DNA of 64,000 nt from Micromonospora arborensis. Its GTDB lineage: Bacteria > Actinomycetota > Actinomycetes > Mycobacteriales > Micromonosporaceae. Each line of letters begins with the position of its first letter. Position 1 is the first letter of the stretch. The DNA lies in NCBI RefSeq assembly GCF_003205615.1, contig NZ_PYBV01000023.1, forward strand, positions 1 to 64,000, written 5' to 3'. Below the pieces are notes generated by a model that did not search any database, was not told the origin of the DNA, and was given only the letters and a program-made list of their open reading frames with translations. Shown here in pieces: positions 10,310 to 18,653 of this stretch. The translations under genes were made by a program, and so were the position numbers.

Positions 10310-11451
10310 CCGACGAGCTCGATCTGGTCGGTGCGTTGGGCAGCGCAGAACCACTGCGCCCGGAGGCGTATCAGCGGGCACGGGCGGTGCTGCGGGCGGC
10401 TATGGCCGACCCCGGAACCGTGCGGCTGCTGGGCGCGATATCAGCGGAGGACACGACTATGGAGGCGACTTCAAGCATGGAAACGACGACAACCACGCAG
10501 AACCACGAATCCAGCCCGGCGATTCGGCGCCGCCGCCGGATCGGTATCGCGGGCCGACTGGGCATCGGCGCCGGGGTGGGGGTTGCCGCCGCGGCGGCAG
10601 TCGTCGCTGTGGTGCTCAACTCGCCGGCGACCGGGGGCATCGAGGCCGGCAAGGATTCGTCGGCCGCCGCCTCGGGATCGACCTCCGTCGACGGGTCCGC
10701 CGAGCGCGCGCCGCTGATGACCCTGGCCGGGTCCATCAAGACGGTCACTCCGTCGGGGGGCGACGCGTGGCTGGTGAAGGCGACGCAGGTAAACGGCACC
10801 AAGACCATGCAGGTCGTCTACACGCTGTACACGGACGGTCACGCGATCTATTCGGGCAACAGCGTGAACGACATCAAGCGTGCGATCGCCCGTCACCAGG
10901 ACCAGATGACGGACGGCGGCTACGCTCCGCTCCTCAAGGCAGCCGTCGCCGCGGCGGACAGCAGCCCGGCCGACGGCCGGACCCAGATGCTCAAGGCAGC
11001 CAAGGATCCGCTGGTGGGCCTCGACCCCGCAGCGCAGAAGGCGGAGTGGGACAAGCAGCAGGCGGCCGCGCAGGTGATCATCAAGCAGAAGGGCGGCAAC
11101 GCCGAGCCGAAGCCGTACAGCCCCCAGGCCGTTGAGCGGCACTTCGACAACGCCCTGTGGACGTTCAGCACCCAAGCGCTGTCCGCTGGTGACGGCAACA
11201 CGCAGGTTCGGGCCGGTGTGCTGCGTCTGCTGTCCACCATCTCCGCGGTCAGCGTCAAGAACTCGACCACCCAGGGCAAGGCCACGCTGACGATCACCGC
11301 CGGCCCCGAGGTGTTCGACGGCGTGGCCAGCGAGGTGCTGACCATCGACGCCGAGACCGGCATGCTGGTCAAGGACGTCTCGACCGTGCCGGGCACCCCC
11401 CAGGCCTCCACGACGTACGAATCCTCCCGCGTGACGAAGGCCGACCTGTAG
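10306..11451 (+). CDS. Membrane protein of the CU044_5270 type, coupled to ECF sigma
   Basis: The product is 381 residues. A cytoplasmic N-terminus of about 80 residues (LRPEAYQRARAVLRAAM) is followed by a single membrane helix near 85-107, a Ser/Ala-rich spacer and an extracytoplasmic domain of about 250 residues with alternating beta-like segments. This layout matches actinobacterial CU044_5270-family proteins found next to ECF sigma genes. It may serve as an anti-sigma or sensor, but no zinc-binding HxxxCxxC motif is present and that role is unproven. ATG 10306 overlaps the sigma stop (ATGA). Confidence 0.75.
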   Translation: MTDELDLVGALGSAEPLRPEAYQRARAVLRAAMADPGTVRLLGAISAEDTTMEATSSMETTTTTQNHESSPAIRRRRRIGIAGRLGIGAGVGVAAAAAVVAVVLNSPATGGIEAGKDSSAAASGSTSVDGSAERAPLMTLAGSIKTVTPSGGDAWLVKATQVNGTKTMQVVYTLYTDGHAIYSGNSVNDIKRAIARHQDQMTDGGYAPLLKAAVAAADSSPADGRTQMLKAAKDPLVGLDPAAQKAEWDKQQAAAQVIIKQKGGNAEPKPYSPQAVERHFDNALWTFSTQALSAGDGNTQVRAGVLRLLSTISAVSVKNSTTQGKATLTITAGPEVFDGVASEVLTIDAETGMLVKDVSTVPGTPQASTTYESSRVTKADL

Positions 11452-11512
11452 GCCGGGAACTCCCACCCGCCAGCATTCCGGCAGACGGGCGTAACGCGCC
11501 CGGTGTTCGGTA

Positions 11513-11546
11513 ACGGTGCGGGCCGCCTCCAGGCGGCCCGCACCGT
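11513..11546 (+). terminator. Strong hairpin terminator after sigma/CU044 operon
   Basis: Perfect 16-base arms (11513-11528 and 11531-11546) flank a 2-base gap. The sequence that follows (CGTTCTGGTTGTTCG) is moderately T-rich. It lies 61 bases after the stop codon. Confidence 0.8.
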
Positions 11547-11571
11547 CGTTCTGGTTGTTCGCCCCGCCCGC

Positions 11572-11643
11572 GCCGATCTTGCGGTTTCGGTCGCCGAGAT
11601 GCGCGGAACGCCCCCTATGTCGCCACAGCAAGTGCAAGATCGC
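11572..11643 (-). repeat. 72-bp intergenic palindromic element, copy A
   Basis: This element is bounded by inverted CGATCTTGC / GCAAGATCG ends. Its reverse complement aligns without gaps to 41061-41132 over 72 bases with 55 identities counted by hand. It sits between the terminator above and the mqnC promoter. Both copies are intergenic. Confidence 0.8.
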
Positions 11644-11766
11644 GGAAAGGGCGCGGTTCGACCTTGTTGGGATACTGGTGCCAGCCGGATCAAGGGTGTG
11701 CGGAGCGAATCACAGCCCTGAACACCCCTCCCGGGAGGGGCGCGTCGTCGGCGTAGGCTCGGGGGC

Positions 11767-12957
11767 GTGACGGTGAGCCGGGAGATCGACGACATCCTGC
11801 AGCGTGGCGCGGACGGCGGGCGGATCACGCCCGAGGAGGCCCTGCTGCTCTACACCGAGGCGCCCTTCCACGCCCTCGGTGAGGCGGCGGACGCGGTGCG
11901 CCGGCGGCGCTACCCGGACAACATCGTCACGTACCTGATCGACCGCAACATCAACTACACGAACGTCTGCGTGACGGCGTGCAAGTTCTGCGCGTTCTAC
12001 CGGGCGCCCAAGCACACGGAAGGGTGGTCCCACCCGACCGAGGAGATCCTGCGTCGTTGCGGCGAGGCGGTCGAGCTGGGTGCCACCCAGGTGATGCTCC
12101 AGGGCGGGCACCACCCGGACTACGGCGTGGAGTACTACGAGGAGCTGTTCTCCTCGGTCAAGCAGGCGTACCCGCAGTTGGTCATCCACTCGATCGGCCC
12201 CAGCGAGATCCTGCACATGGCGAAGGTGTCCGGGGTGAGCCTGGACGAGGCCATCGCCCGGATCAAGACCGCCGGCCTGGACTCGATCGCCGGCGCCGGC
12301 GCGGAGATGCTGCCCGAGCGGCCGCGTAGGGCCATCGCGCCACTCAAGGAGTCGGGCGAGCGCTGGCTGGAGGTCATGGAGCTGGCCCACCGGCAGGGCA
12401 TCGAGTCGACCGCCACCATGATGATGGGCACCGGCGAGACGCACGCCGAGCGGATCGAGCACCTGCGCATGATTCGCGACGTGCAGGACCGCACCGGCGG
12501 TTTCCGGTCCTTCATCCCGTGGACGTACCAGCCGGAGAACAACCACCTCAAGGGCCGCACCCAGGCGACCACGCTGGAATACCTGCGACTCGTCGCGGTG
12601 GCCCGGCTCTTCTTCGAGACCGTGCCGCACCTGCAGGCGTCCTGGCTGACCACCGGCAAGGACGTCGGGCAGCTCGCGCTGCACATGGGCGTGGACGACC
12701 TCGGGTCGATCATGTTGGAGGAGAACGTGATCTCCTCCGCCGGCGCCCGGCACCGCTCCAACCTGCACGAGCTGATCGGCATGATCCGCTCGGCGGACCG
12801 GATCCCGGCGCAGCGCGACACCCTCTACAACCGGCTCGCCGTGCACCACACGCCGGCCGACGACCCGACCGACGAGCGAGTCGTCTCGCACTTCTCCTCG
12901 ATCGCGCTGCCCGGCGGTGGGGCGGGCAAGTCGCTGCCGCTCGTCGAGGTCAACTGA
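11767..12957 (+). CDS. mqnC: Cyclic dehypoxanthinyl futalosine synthase MqnC
   Basis: MqnC is a radical SAM enzyme that cyclises dehypoxanthinyl futalosine in the futalosine route to menaquinone. The 396-residue product has the cluster motif C68-VTA-C72-KF-C75 in NINYTNVCVTACKFCAFYR, the MLQGGHHPDYGVEYY block and IHSIGPSEILHMAK. The C-terminal SSAGARHR and LHELIGMIR regions are typical of MqnC rather than MqnE. The GTG at 11767 follows a GGGAGGGG-type stretch and gives the family length. It complements mqnA at 2412. Confidence 0.95.
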   Translation: MTVSREIDDILQRGADGGRITPEEALLLYTEAPFHALGEAADAVRRRRYPDNIVTYLIDRNINYTNVCVTACKFCAFYRAPKHTEGWSHPTEEILRRCGEAVELGATQVMLQGGHHPDYGVEYYEELFSSVKQAYPQLVIHSIGPSEILHMAKVSGVSLDEAIARIKTAGLDSIAGAGAEMLPERPRRAIAPLKESGERWLEVMELAHRQGIESTATMMMGTGETHAERIEHLRMIRDVQDRTGGFRSFIPWTYQPENNHLKGRTQATTLEYLRLVAVARLFFETVPHLQASWLTTGKDVGQLALHMGVDDLGSIMLEENVISSAGARHRSNLHELIGMIRSADRIPAQRDTLYNRLAVHHTPADDPTDERVVSHFSSIALPGGGAGKSLPLVEVN

Positions 12958-13385
12958 CGCCTGTCGACGGTCGACCGTTCGGCTGACCGGGGCTCATGCT
13001 CTCGCCCGGTCGCGTCGGCGGTACGGGTGGTCCCCGCCGCCGCAGCGTCAGGCTGCCCGTCGCGGGGGTGGTGGAGATGATCGTCTGCGGCTAGCGTCGC
13101 GGCTCGTATCCGTCGGCAGCGTGAACCGGTGAAATCAGCGTGACCGTGCTGGTGGCGGGTGGTCTGATGGTCCTGTCGTGAGGGCTGTCCTCCATCGGCC
13201 CGTTTGAGGGTCGTTCATATAACGCACGGCGGTACGGGCGGGATGGTCACCCATCCCGCCCGTACCGTCTGCCCAGCTCGGGCCGGACGGATGAAAACGA
13301 ATCCGCCTGCTGGCGTGGAAGATCGGCCTCCGATAGCGTCCGCTCGTTCCACAACCATTCTTTCTTCCCTACCCCCGGGGGACTG
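12958..13385. other. Intergenic region between mqnC and surface-protein gene
   Basis: No gene is evident in these 428 bases. The only strong structure is the 17-bp hairpin at 13230-13267. The last 60 bases, with CTTTCTTCCCTACCCCCGGG, form the leader of the surface-protein gene. Confidence 0.6.
13230..13267. terminator. 17-bp perfect hairpin, probable terminator
   Basis: Arms 13230-13246 and 13251-13267 are perfectly complementary around a 4-base loop. There is no long T-tract, as is common in high-GC actinobacteria. It is about 270 bases after mqnC and 119 before the next start codon, so it could stop read-through or act in the leader of the next gene. Confidence 0.6.
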
Positions 13386-14783
13386 ATGACAGCGTTCCAT
13401 CGCTCGACGCTGGTGCGCGCCAGTGTCGTGGCGCTGCTCGCGGCCGGCGGCATCGCCGCCGTGGCCGCCCCAGTGCTGGCGGCCGAGGAGGCCGATCTGG
13501 CCCTCGTGCCACTCAGCTACAACCTGGCCAAGGGCGTGACGGAGGCCAAGAGCAAGCCGTTCAAGTTCACTGTCGACAACACCCGGAGCAAGGAAGACGC
13601 CAAGGGTGTCAGTTACACAGTCGACACCAGCAAGCTGAAGACGAACAAGGTCCGGGTCGTGGTGCCCGACGGCTGCCGGGTGAACGGTAAGAAGTTCACC
13701 TGCCGCCTCGGCGACCTGGCCGCCGGCACCAGCGAGGACTTCGGCATCCCGATCTTCTCCACCGGTGGTAAGGGCGCCGCCGGGACTCTGGTGGTCACGA
13801 TCCGCTCGGCCACCGAGGACCCCAACGAGGAAGACAACAGGGTCGAGCACGACATCACCGTTACCGAGCCCGGGTACGACCTGACCAGTTGGGTGCAAGA
13901 CGTCAACGCGAACGTCGTGGTGAACGGCGTCAACGGCGACGACCCCGACCTTCGTCCGGTGCGGCCGGGCGAGACGGTGCCGGTCGACTGGGCGGTCTAC
14001 AACGACGGCAGCCGCAAGGCCACCGGTCTCGCCTACGTGCTCACCCTCCCGGCGGGCGTCACCTTCGACACCCTGCCGGACACCTGCACCACGCAGACCT
14101 TCGGCGTCGCTCAGGCGCTCTGCCAGGACGACGGCGCGGTGATCCGGCCGGGTGACTACTACACGGCCGACATCAAGGTGACCGTCGGCAAGGACGTCAC
14201 CGAGCCGGTGCTGCGGGTCGGCGAGCTGGTGGCCCACGGTCTGGACGCGGCAGCCGGCAAGCCCGAGGAGCAGCCGCGCCGGGCCAGTACCGCCCAGCGG
14301 AGTGCCTTCACCGAAGTCGACGAGGGTGACAACCAGGCGATCTTCGACGTCTTCGTCGACCAGACCGTGGACCCGACGCCGACGCCGACTGTTACTCCGA
14401 CGGAGTCGCCGACGCCGACGCCGACTGTTACTCCGACGGAGTCGCCGACTCCGACGCCGACTGCTACCCCGACGGAGTCGCCGACGCCGACGCCGACGGC
14501 TACCCCGACCGAGACGCCCACGCCGACCCCGACCGCGACGGCCACCCCGACGCCGAGCCCGAGTGGTACGACGACGCCGGGCACGACCGTCTCGCCGAGT
14601 TCCGGTGGCGGTTCCGCCGGTGGCGGCTCGGGCGGTGGCGGCCTGCCGGTGACCGGTGTGCAGGTCGGCCTGATCGGCGGCATCGGCGCGATCATCCTGC
14701 TCGTGGGCGGCGCGCTGCTGGTGCTCACCCGTCGGCGCAAGGTGGTAGTGGTCTCGCCGGCCGACGAGAAGTCGACCGACTGA
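13386..14783 (+). CDS. Secreted LPxTG-type cell-wall surface protein with Thr-Pro repeats
   Basis: The product is 465 residues. A signal peptide covers about 1-33 (cleavage near VLAAEE). An extracellular region of about 300 residues follows, with two beta-rich modules resembling CARDB/DUF11-like folds ([31 protein letters not shown]). Residues about 331-390 are a Thr/Pro repeat, then a Gly/Ser linker, a sorting motif LPVTG at 420-424, a hydrophobic helix and an RRRK tail. This is the layout of a sortase substrate attached to peptidoglycan. The tail after RRRK (about 15 residues) is longer than usual. Its function is unknown, perhaps display or adhesion. Confidence 0.8.
   Translation: MTAFHRSTLVRASVVALLAAGGIAAVAAPVLAAEEADLALVPLSYNLAKGVTEAKSKPFKFTVDNTRSKEDAKGVSYTVDTSKLKTNKVRVVVPDGCRVNGKKFTCRLGDLAAGTSEDFGIPIFSTGGKGAAGTLVVTIRSATEDPNEEDNRVEHDITVTEPGYDLTSWVQDVNANVVVNGVNGDDPDLRPVRPGETVPVDWAVYNDGSRKATGLAYVLTLPAGVTFDTLPDTCTTQTFGVAQALCQDDGAVIRPGDYYTADIKVTVGKDVTEPVLRVGELVAHGLDAAAGKPEEQPRRASTAQRSAFTEVDEGDNQAIFDVFVDQTVDPTPTPTVTPTESPTPTPTVTPTESPTPTPTATPTESPTPTPTATPTETPTPTPTATATPTPSPSGTTTPGTTVSPSSGGGSAGGGSGGGGLPVTGVQVGLIGGIGAIILLVGGALLVLTRRRKVVVVSPADEKSTD
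14376..14565 (+). repeat. 36-bp coding repeats encoding a Thr-Pro stalk
   Basis: About four imperfect copies of a 36-base unit encode a 12-residue repeat of the form [12 protein letters not shown], ending in a degenerate [10 protein letters not shown]. The DNA copies are very similar at the start and drift toward the 3' end. The number of copies may vary between strains. Confidence 0.8.
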
Positions 14784-14968
14784 CACGGGTGCCCTGACCA
14801 AGGGCGCGTAGCAGAGGCGCGATGGCGACAGGCGTCCTGACCGAGGCGTCATGGACGCGGGCACGACGCGAGGGCGGGGTGGGCGACCACCTCGCCCTCT
14901 CGCGTACCGGTCGGATGCCGCACCACCCAGCGAGCGCGGGTCGGTGGTCGGCTGGCAGAGTGGGAGGG

Positions 14969-15679
14969 ATGAGCCGTACCCCGAAGGGCCAGCGCGCCAG
15001 CCTGGACAAGCAGCCGCACGAGGTCGCCGCGATGTTCGACGGCGTGGCGGAGCGCTACGACCTGACCAACACAGTGATCTCGTTGGGTCAGGACCGCTCT
15101 TGGCGTCGGGCCACCAGAGCGGCGCTCGGGCTGCGGCCGGGTGAGCGGGTGCTGGACGTGGGCGCGGGCACCGGCGTCTCGACGCGGGAGCTTGCGCAGT
15201 CCGGGGCGTACGCGGTCGGGGTCGACCTGTCGCTGGGCATGTTGCAGGTCGGCAAGCGGGCTCGTCCCGAGGTGCCGCTGCTGGCCGGAGATGCGCTGCG
15301 GCTGCCGTTCGCCGACGCCAGCTTCGACGCGGTGACCATCTCCCTGGCCCTGCGCAACGTCAACGACACCGACGCGGCCCTGCGGGAGTTGGCTCGGGTG
15401 ACCCGGCCCGGCGGGCGGCTGGTGGTCTGCGAGTTCAGCACGCCGGTCAATCCGGTCTTCCGGACGGTCTACCTGTCGTACCTGATGCGGTCGCTGCCGG
15501 TGGTCGCCCGCGCGGTGTCGAGCAACCCCGAGGCGTACGTCTATCTCGCCGAGTCGGTCCGGGCCTGGCCGGCGCAGGACGCGCTGGCCGGCCGGATCGC
15601 CGCAGCCGGGTGGGGGCGGGTGGCGTGGCGCAACCTGACCGGTGGCGTGGTGGCTCTGCACCGGGGGATCCGCGAGTAG
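14969..15679 (+). CDS. menG: Demethylmenaquinone methyltransferase MenG/UbiE
   Basis: This enzyme uses S-adenosylmethionine to methylate the ring of demethylmenaquinone, the last ring-tailoring step. The 236-residue product has [20 protein letters not shown], the SAM-binding [14 protein letters not shown] and the UbiE-specific [10 protein letters not shown] and [12 protein letters not shown] blocks. ATG 14969 was chosen because GGGAGG lies 3 bases ahead and the family starts here. It stands near menJ and complex I, which fits one quinone-dependent respiratory block. Confidence 0.93.
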   Translation: MSRTPKGQRASLDKQPHEVAAMFDGVAERYDLTNTVISLGQDRSWRRATRAALGLRPGERVLDVGAGTGVSTRELAQSGAYAVGVDLSLGMLQVGKRARPEVPLLAGDALRLPFADASFDAVTISLALRNVNDTDAALRELARVTRPGGRLVVCEFSTPVNPVFRTVYLSYLMRSLPVVARAVSSNPEAYVYLAESVRAWPAQDALAGRIAAAGWGRVAWRNLTGGVVALHRGIRE

Positions 15680-15706
15680 CAGCGCACGCGAGGCGGGCAC
15701 GGACAT

Positions 15707-15725
15707 TATTCAGGTTTCGTGAATA
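15707..15725. promoter_or_regulatory. Small dyad upstream of acidic ORF
   Basis: TATTCA (15707-15712) and TGAATA (15720-15725) are inverted around 7 bases. The stretch is AT-richer than its surroundings and 38 bases before the ATG at 15764. It could be an operator or part of a promoter. Confidence 0.3.
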
Positions 15726-15763
15726 TCGGGCTTTGGTCCACTTTGCCCCGTACGCTCGTTCGC

Positions 15764-15988
15764 ATGACCGGAGCAGACCCGGCGGACCCGGTGGCCGCCA
15801 CCGACGACGACGCGGCTGAACTCATCGCGCAGTTGCGCGCATTGGCCGGAGCCGACCCGGTGGAGGTCCGGCAGGTGGTCGCCGAGGTGTTGGCCGCGCT
15901 GGATCGGGCCGCGGGTGGCGCCCTCCGCGAGCATCTGCCGGAGGCGATCCGCGTCGATGCGGGTCTGGACGCCTCCAGCCCCGCCTGA
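15764..15988 (+). CDS. Small acidic helical protein of unknown function
   Basis: The frame encodes 74 residues, rich in Ala, Asp and Glu, with a predicted amphipathic stretch AAELIAQLRALAGADP followed by VVAEVLAALDRAAGGALREHL. I do not recognise the family. The ATG is the second in the frame and better spaced from the dyad and AT-rich region upstream. It lies alone between menG and menJ on the same strand. It could be a real small cytoplasmic protein or a chance frame. Confidence 0.45.
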   Translation: MTGADPADPVAATDDDAAELIAQLRALAGADPVEVRQVVAEVLAALDRAAGGALREHLPEAIRVDAGLDASSPA

Positions 15989-16055
15989 CACCTGACCGCT
16001 GTGGACGGTCATGGATTGTCACATCGGCGAGTTAGGTACCCCTGACCCTGCGCAG

Positions 16056-16073
16056 GTATGACGCCGGTCATAC
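16056..16073. promoter_or_regulatory. Perfect GTATGAC-N4-GTCATAC dyad in menJ promoter
   Basis: Seven-base arms at 16056-16062 and 16067-16073 surround GCCG. The right arm runs into TACACT (16071-16076), a reasonable -10 element, so a protein bound here would contact the promoter. It is distinct from the Rex-like site 17 bases downstream. Confidence 0.45.
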
Positions 16074-16089
16074 ACTCGTCCCGTCTGGC

Positions 16090-16107
16090 TTGTGAAGGAT
16101 TTCACGA
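16090..16107. promoter_or_regulatory. Rex-like (NADH/NAD+ sensor) operator upstream of menJ
   Basis: TTGTGAAGGATTTCACGA matches the Rex operator pattern TTGTGAA-N4-TTCACAA with one mismatch in the right arm. It ends 20 bases before the menJ ATG and begins 14 bases after the TACACT at 16071. In Streptomyces, Rex represses respiratory genes including nuo when NADH is low. No rex gene is in the window. Confidence 0.55.
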
Positions 16108-16127
16108 GCGTGCGGGAGGAGGCGCGA

Positions 16128-17405
16128 ATGACCGCGGTGGAACACGATGCCGACGTCATCGTCGTGGGCGCCGGTCCCGGTGGGTCAGCGACTGCGTACC
16201 ACCTGGCCCGGCACGGCGTACGGGTGCTGTTGCTGGAGAAGACCGAGTTCCCACGCGAAAAGGTCTGCGGCGACGGGTTGACCCCGCGCGCGGTGCGCCA
16301 GCTCGTCCGGATGGGTGTCGACACCTCAGCCGAGGCCGGCTGGCTGCACAACCGAGGTCTGCGGGTCATCGGCGGCGGCGTACGCCTCGAACTGGACTGG
16401 CCCGAGCTCGCCAGCTTCCCCAACTACGGTCTCGTGCGCACGAGGCTGGACTTCGACGACCTGCTCGCCCAGCGGGCGGTGGCAGCCGGTGCCAAACTGC
16501 GGACCAGCGTCAACGTGCTGGGCCCGGTGCTCGACGGTGACGGCCGGGTCACCGGCGTCGAGGCGGAGGTCGGGCCGGGCAAGGAGCCCGCCACCTTCCA
16601 CGCCCCGCTGGTCGTCGCGGCGGACGGGGTCTCCGGCCGGTTCCCGCTCGCGCTCGGGCTGGCCAAGCGGGAGGACCGGCCGATCGGCGTGGCCGTCCGC
16701 CGCTACTACCGCTCGCCGGCCAAGGCCGACGACAACTACCTGGAGTCCTGGCTGGAGCTGCGCAGCAAGGACAGCGGCGACAACCTGCTGCCCGGGTACG
16801 GCTGGATCTTCGGCCTCGGTGACGGGCGGGTCAACGTCGGCCTCGGCGTGCTCAACTCGTCCTCCGCGTTCGGCAAGACCAACTACCGCCGGCTGCTCAC
16901 CGACTGGCTCGCCAACACCCCCGAGGACTGGGGGATGACCGACGAGACCAACGCCGACGGCCCGATCCTCGGCGCCGCGCTGCCGATGGGCTTCAACCGG
17001 GTGCCCCACTACACCCGCGGTGTGCTGCTGGTCGGCGACTCGGGCGGCATGGTCAACCCGTTCAACGGTGAGGGCATCGCGTACGCGATGGAGTCTGGCG
17101 AGCTGGCCGCCGAGGTCATGGTCCAGGCCCTCGCCCGACCGGCCGGTCCGGAGCGGGAGCGGGCGCTGATGGCGTACCCGAACGAGCTGAAGGCCCGGCT
17201 CGGCGGCTACTACCGGTTGGGCGGCATCTTCGTGAAGCTGATCGGCCGTCCGGAGATCATGCGGATCGCCACCAAGCACGGGATGCCGCACCCCACGCTG
17301 ATGCGCTTCGTGCTCAAGCTGTTGGCCAACCTGACCGACCCGCGCGGCGGGGATGCGATGGACCGGGTCATCAATGCGATGACGAAGGCCGCGCCAGCCG
17401 TGTAA
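16128..17405 (+). CDS. menJ: Geranylgeranyl reductase-family menaquinone reductase MenJ-like
   Basis: The 425-residue flavoprotein has an N-terminal FAD-binding VVGAGPGGSATAYHLARHG, the family block FPREKVCGDGLTPRAV and the later GDSGGMVNPFNGEGIAYAMESGE. In mycobacteria this family saturates one isoprene unit of the menaquinone side chain. ATG 16128 has GGGAGGAGG about 8 bases ahead. It sits directly before the nuo operon and close to menG, which supports a role in quinone tailoring over archaeal-type lipid or chlorophyll chemistry. The gene name is by analogy to the mycobacterial gene. Confidence 0.85.
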   Translation: MTAVEHDADVIVVGAGPGGSATAYHLARHGVRVLLLEKTEFPREKVCGDGLTPRAVRQLVRMGVDTSAEAGWLHNRGLRVIGGGVRLELDWPELASFPNYGLVRTRLDFDDLLAQRAVAAGAKLRTSVNVLGPVLDGDGRVTGVEAEVGPGKEPATFHAPLVVAADGVSGRFPLALGLAKREDRPIGVAVRRYYRSPAKADDNYLESWLELRSKDSGDNLLPGYGWIFGLGDGRVNVGLGVLNSSSAFGKTNYRRLLTDWLANTPEDWGMTDETNADGPILGAALPMGFNRVPHYTRGVLLVGDSGGMVNPFNGEGIAYAMESGELAAEVMVQALARPAGPERERALMAYPNELKARLGGYYRLGGIFVKLIGRPEIMRIATKHGMPHPTLMRFVLKLLANLTDPRGGDAMDRVINAMTKAAPAV

Positions 17406-17406
17406 C

Positions 17407-17443
17407 GCGAGGAGTGAGCTTGCGAGCCCCGCAGTCGTGAACG
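17407..17443 (+). repeat. Interspersed repeat copy 1 (menJ-nuoA junction)
   Basis: This 37-base stretch starts GCGAGGAGTGAGCTTGCGAG and ends GAACG. It differs by one base from 20703-20739 and is related to 25746-25791. It starts 1 base after the menJ stop. Confidence 0.85.
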
Positions 17444-17457
17444 AAAGCGGGAGCCGT

Positions 17458-17499
17458 ATGAGCAGGACGGCATCGGTGCTGGTCACAGCCCCGAGCTGA
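17458..17499 (+). CDS. Possible 13-codon leader ORF upstream of nuoA
   Basis: ATG 17458 opens a 13-residue frame (MSRTASVLVTAPS, then TGA) preceded by AAAGCGGGAG. It may be a leader peptide in the menJ-nuoA spacer or chance. No attenuator hairpin is clear downstream. Confidence 0.2.
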   Translation: MSRTASVLVTAPS

Positions 17500-17595
17500 C
17501 AAAGATCGACCCCCGCCGACTGCCACTGCGAGGGACGTGAATAGTGTGATTTTCGTCAAGCACCGAGGGCAGGGAAGGACGAGCAGGAGAAAACG

Positions 17596-17961
17596 ATGTC
17601 GCTCTCGCCTTACGCACCGATCATCGGGCTGTTCGCCCTCGCCGCGGCGTTCTCGCTGTTTTCCGTCGGCGCCGCCCGCTTCGCCGGTCCCCGTCGCTAC
17701 AACAAGGCCAAACTCGAGGCTTACGAGTGCGGCATCGAGCCCAGCCCGCAGCCGGTCGGCGGCGGCCGGTTCCCGATCAAGTTCTACCTGACGGCGATGC
17801 TCTTCATCGTCTTCGACATCGAGATCATCTTCCTCTACCCCTGGGCGGTCACGTTCGACGCTCTGCCGATCTTCGGCTTCGTGGAGATGGTCCTGTTCAT
17901 CGTCGCGGTCTTCGTTGCGTACGCCTACGTGTGGCGGCGCGGCGGCCTGGACTGGGACTGA
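17596..17961 (+). CDS. nuoA: NADH-quinone oxidoreductase subunit A
   Basis: NuoA is a small membrane subunit of complex I at the junction of its two arms. The 121-residue product has three membrane helices and the signature [10 protein letters not shown] with [30 protein letters not shown] 17596 follows CAGGAGAAAACG. It opens the 14-gene nuo operon, after a 190-base spacer that holds an interspersed repeat, a possible 13-codon ORF and a weak Rex-like half-match at 17545-17560. Confidence 0.96.
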   Translation: MSLSPYAPIIGLFALAAAFSLFSVGAARFAGPRRYNKAKLEAYECGIEPSPQPVGGGRFPIKFYLTAMLFIVFDIEIIFLYPWAVTFDALPIFGFVEMVLFIVAVFVAYAYVWRRGGLDWD

Positions 17962-17975
17962 GGAAGGAACGTCAG

Positions 17976-18653
17976 ATGGGCATCGAGGAGAAGCTTCCCG
18001 CCGGCGTCCTGCTCACCTCGGTGGAGAAGCTGGTCAACTGGTCCCGGAAGTCGTCCGTGTGGGGCGCTACCTTCGGCCTGGCCTGCTGCGCCATCGAGAT
18101 GATGGCCGCCGGTGGTCCGCACTACGACATGGGCCGCTGGGGCATGGAGGTCTTCCGGGCGTCGCCCCGACAGGCCGACCTGATGATCGTGGCCGGCCGG
18201 GTGAGTCAGAAGATGGCCCCGGTGCTGCGCCAGATCTACGACCAGATGGCCGAGCCCCGCTGGGTGCTCTCGATGGGCGTCTGCGCCAGCAGCGGCGGCA
18301 TGTTCAACAACTACGCGATCGTGCAGGGCGTCGACCACGTCGTGCCGGTCGACATGTACCTGCCCGGCTGCCCGCCCCGGCCGGAGATGCTCATCGACGC
18401 GATCCTCAAGCTCCGCGAGAAGATCATGTATGAGCCGCTGGGCCCGAACGGCCGCAAGATGCTGGCAGCCCGCCAGGAGCGCGGCGACGTTCCGGTCGTG
18501 CCGTACGGCTCCATGCCCTCCTCGTACCGCAGCGACAAGGCGCGGCGTGCCGAGTGGACCCGGGCGGTCCGCGAGGGCCGCGAGGAGCAGTTGCGGATCG
18601 AGAACTGGATGAACGCGCAGAACCACCTCCACCCGCAGGCAGGCCCCAAATGA
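17976..18653 (+). CDS. nuoB: NADH-quinone oxidoreductase subunit B (cluster N2)
   Basis: NuoB carries the terminal [4Fe-4S] cluster N2, which hands electrons to menaquinone. The ligands are visible in [20 protein letters not shown] and LPGCPPRPE. The 225-residue length includes the basic C-terminal tail common in actinobacteria. It starts 14 bases after nuoA behind GAGGAAGG. Its stop overlaps the nuoC start (ATGA). Confidence 0.96.
   Translation: MGIEEKLPAGVLLTSVEKLVNWSRKSSVWGATFGLACCAIEMMAAGGPHYDMGRWGMEVFRASPRQADLMIVAGRVSQKMAPVLRQIYDQMAEPRWVLSMGVCASSGGMFNNYAIVQGVDHVVPVDMYLPGCPPRPEMLIDAILKLREKIMYEPLGPNGRKMLAARQERGDVPVVPYGSMPSSYRSDKARRAEWTRAVREGREEQLRIENWMNAQNHLHPQAGPK

Noticed and set aside
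7934-10381. An 815-codon open frame on the minus strand over paaE and the sigma gene
   Set aside because: It is antisense to well-recognised genes and has the Arg/Pro/Gly/His-rich composition of high-GC shadow frames. The same applies to long antisense frames over nuoG, the prenyl synthase and MFS genes, the SseB-domain gene, the M6 genes and acs.
17545-17560. A second Rex-like site (TGTGA-N6-TCAAG) before nuoA
   Set aside because: Only one half matches; the other fits at three positions, which is expected by chance.
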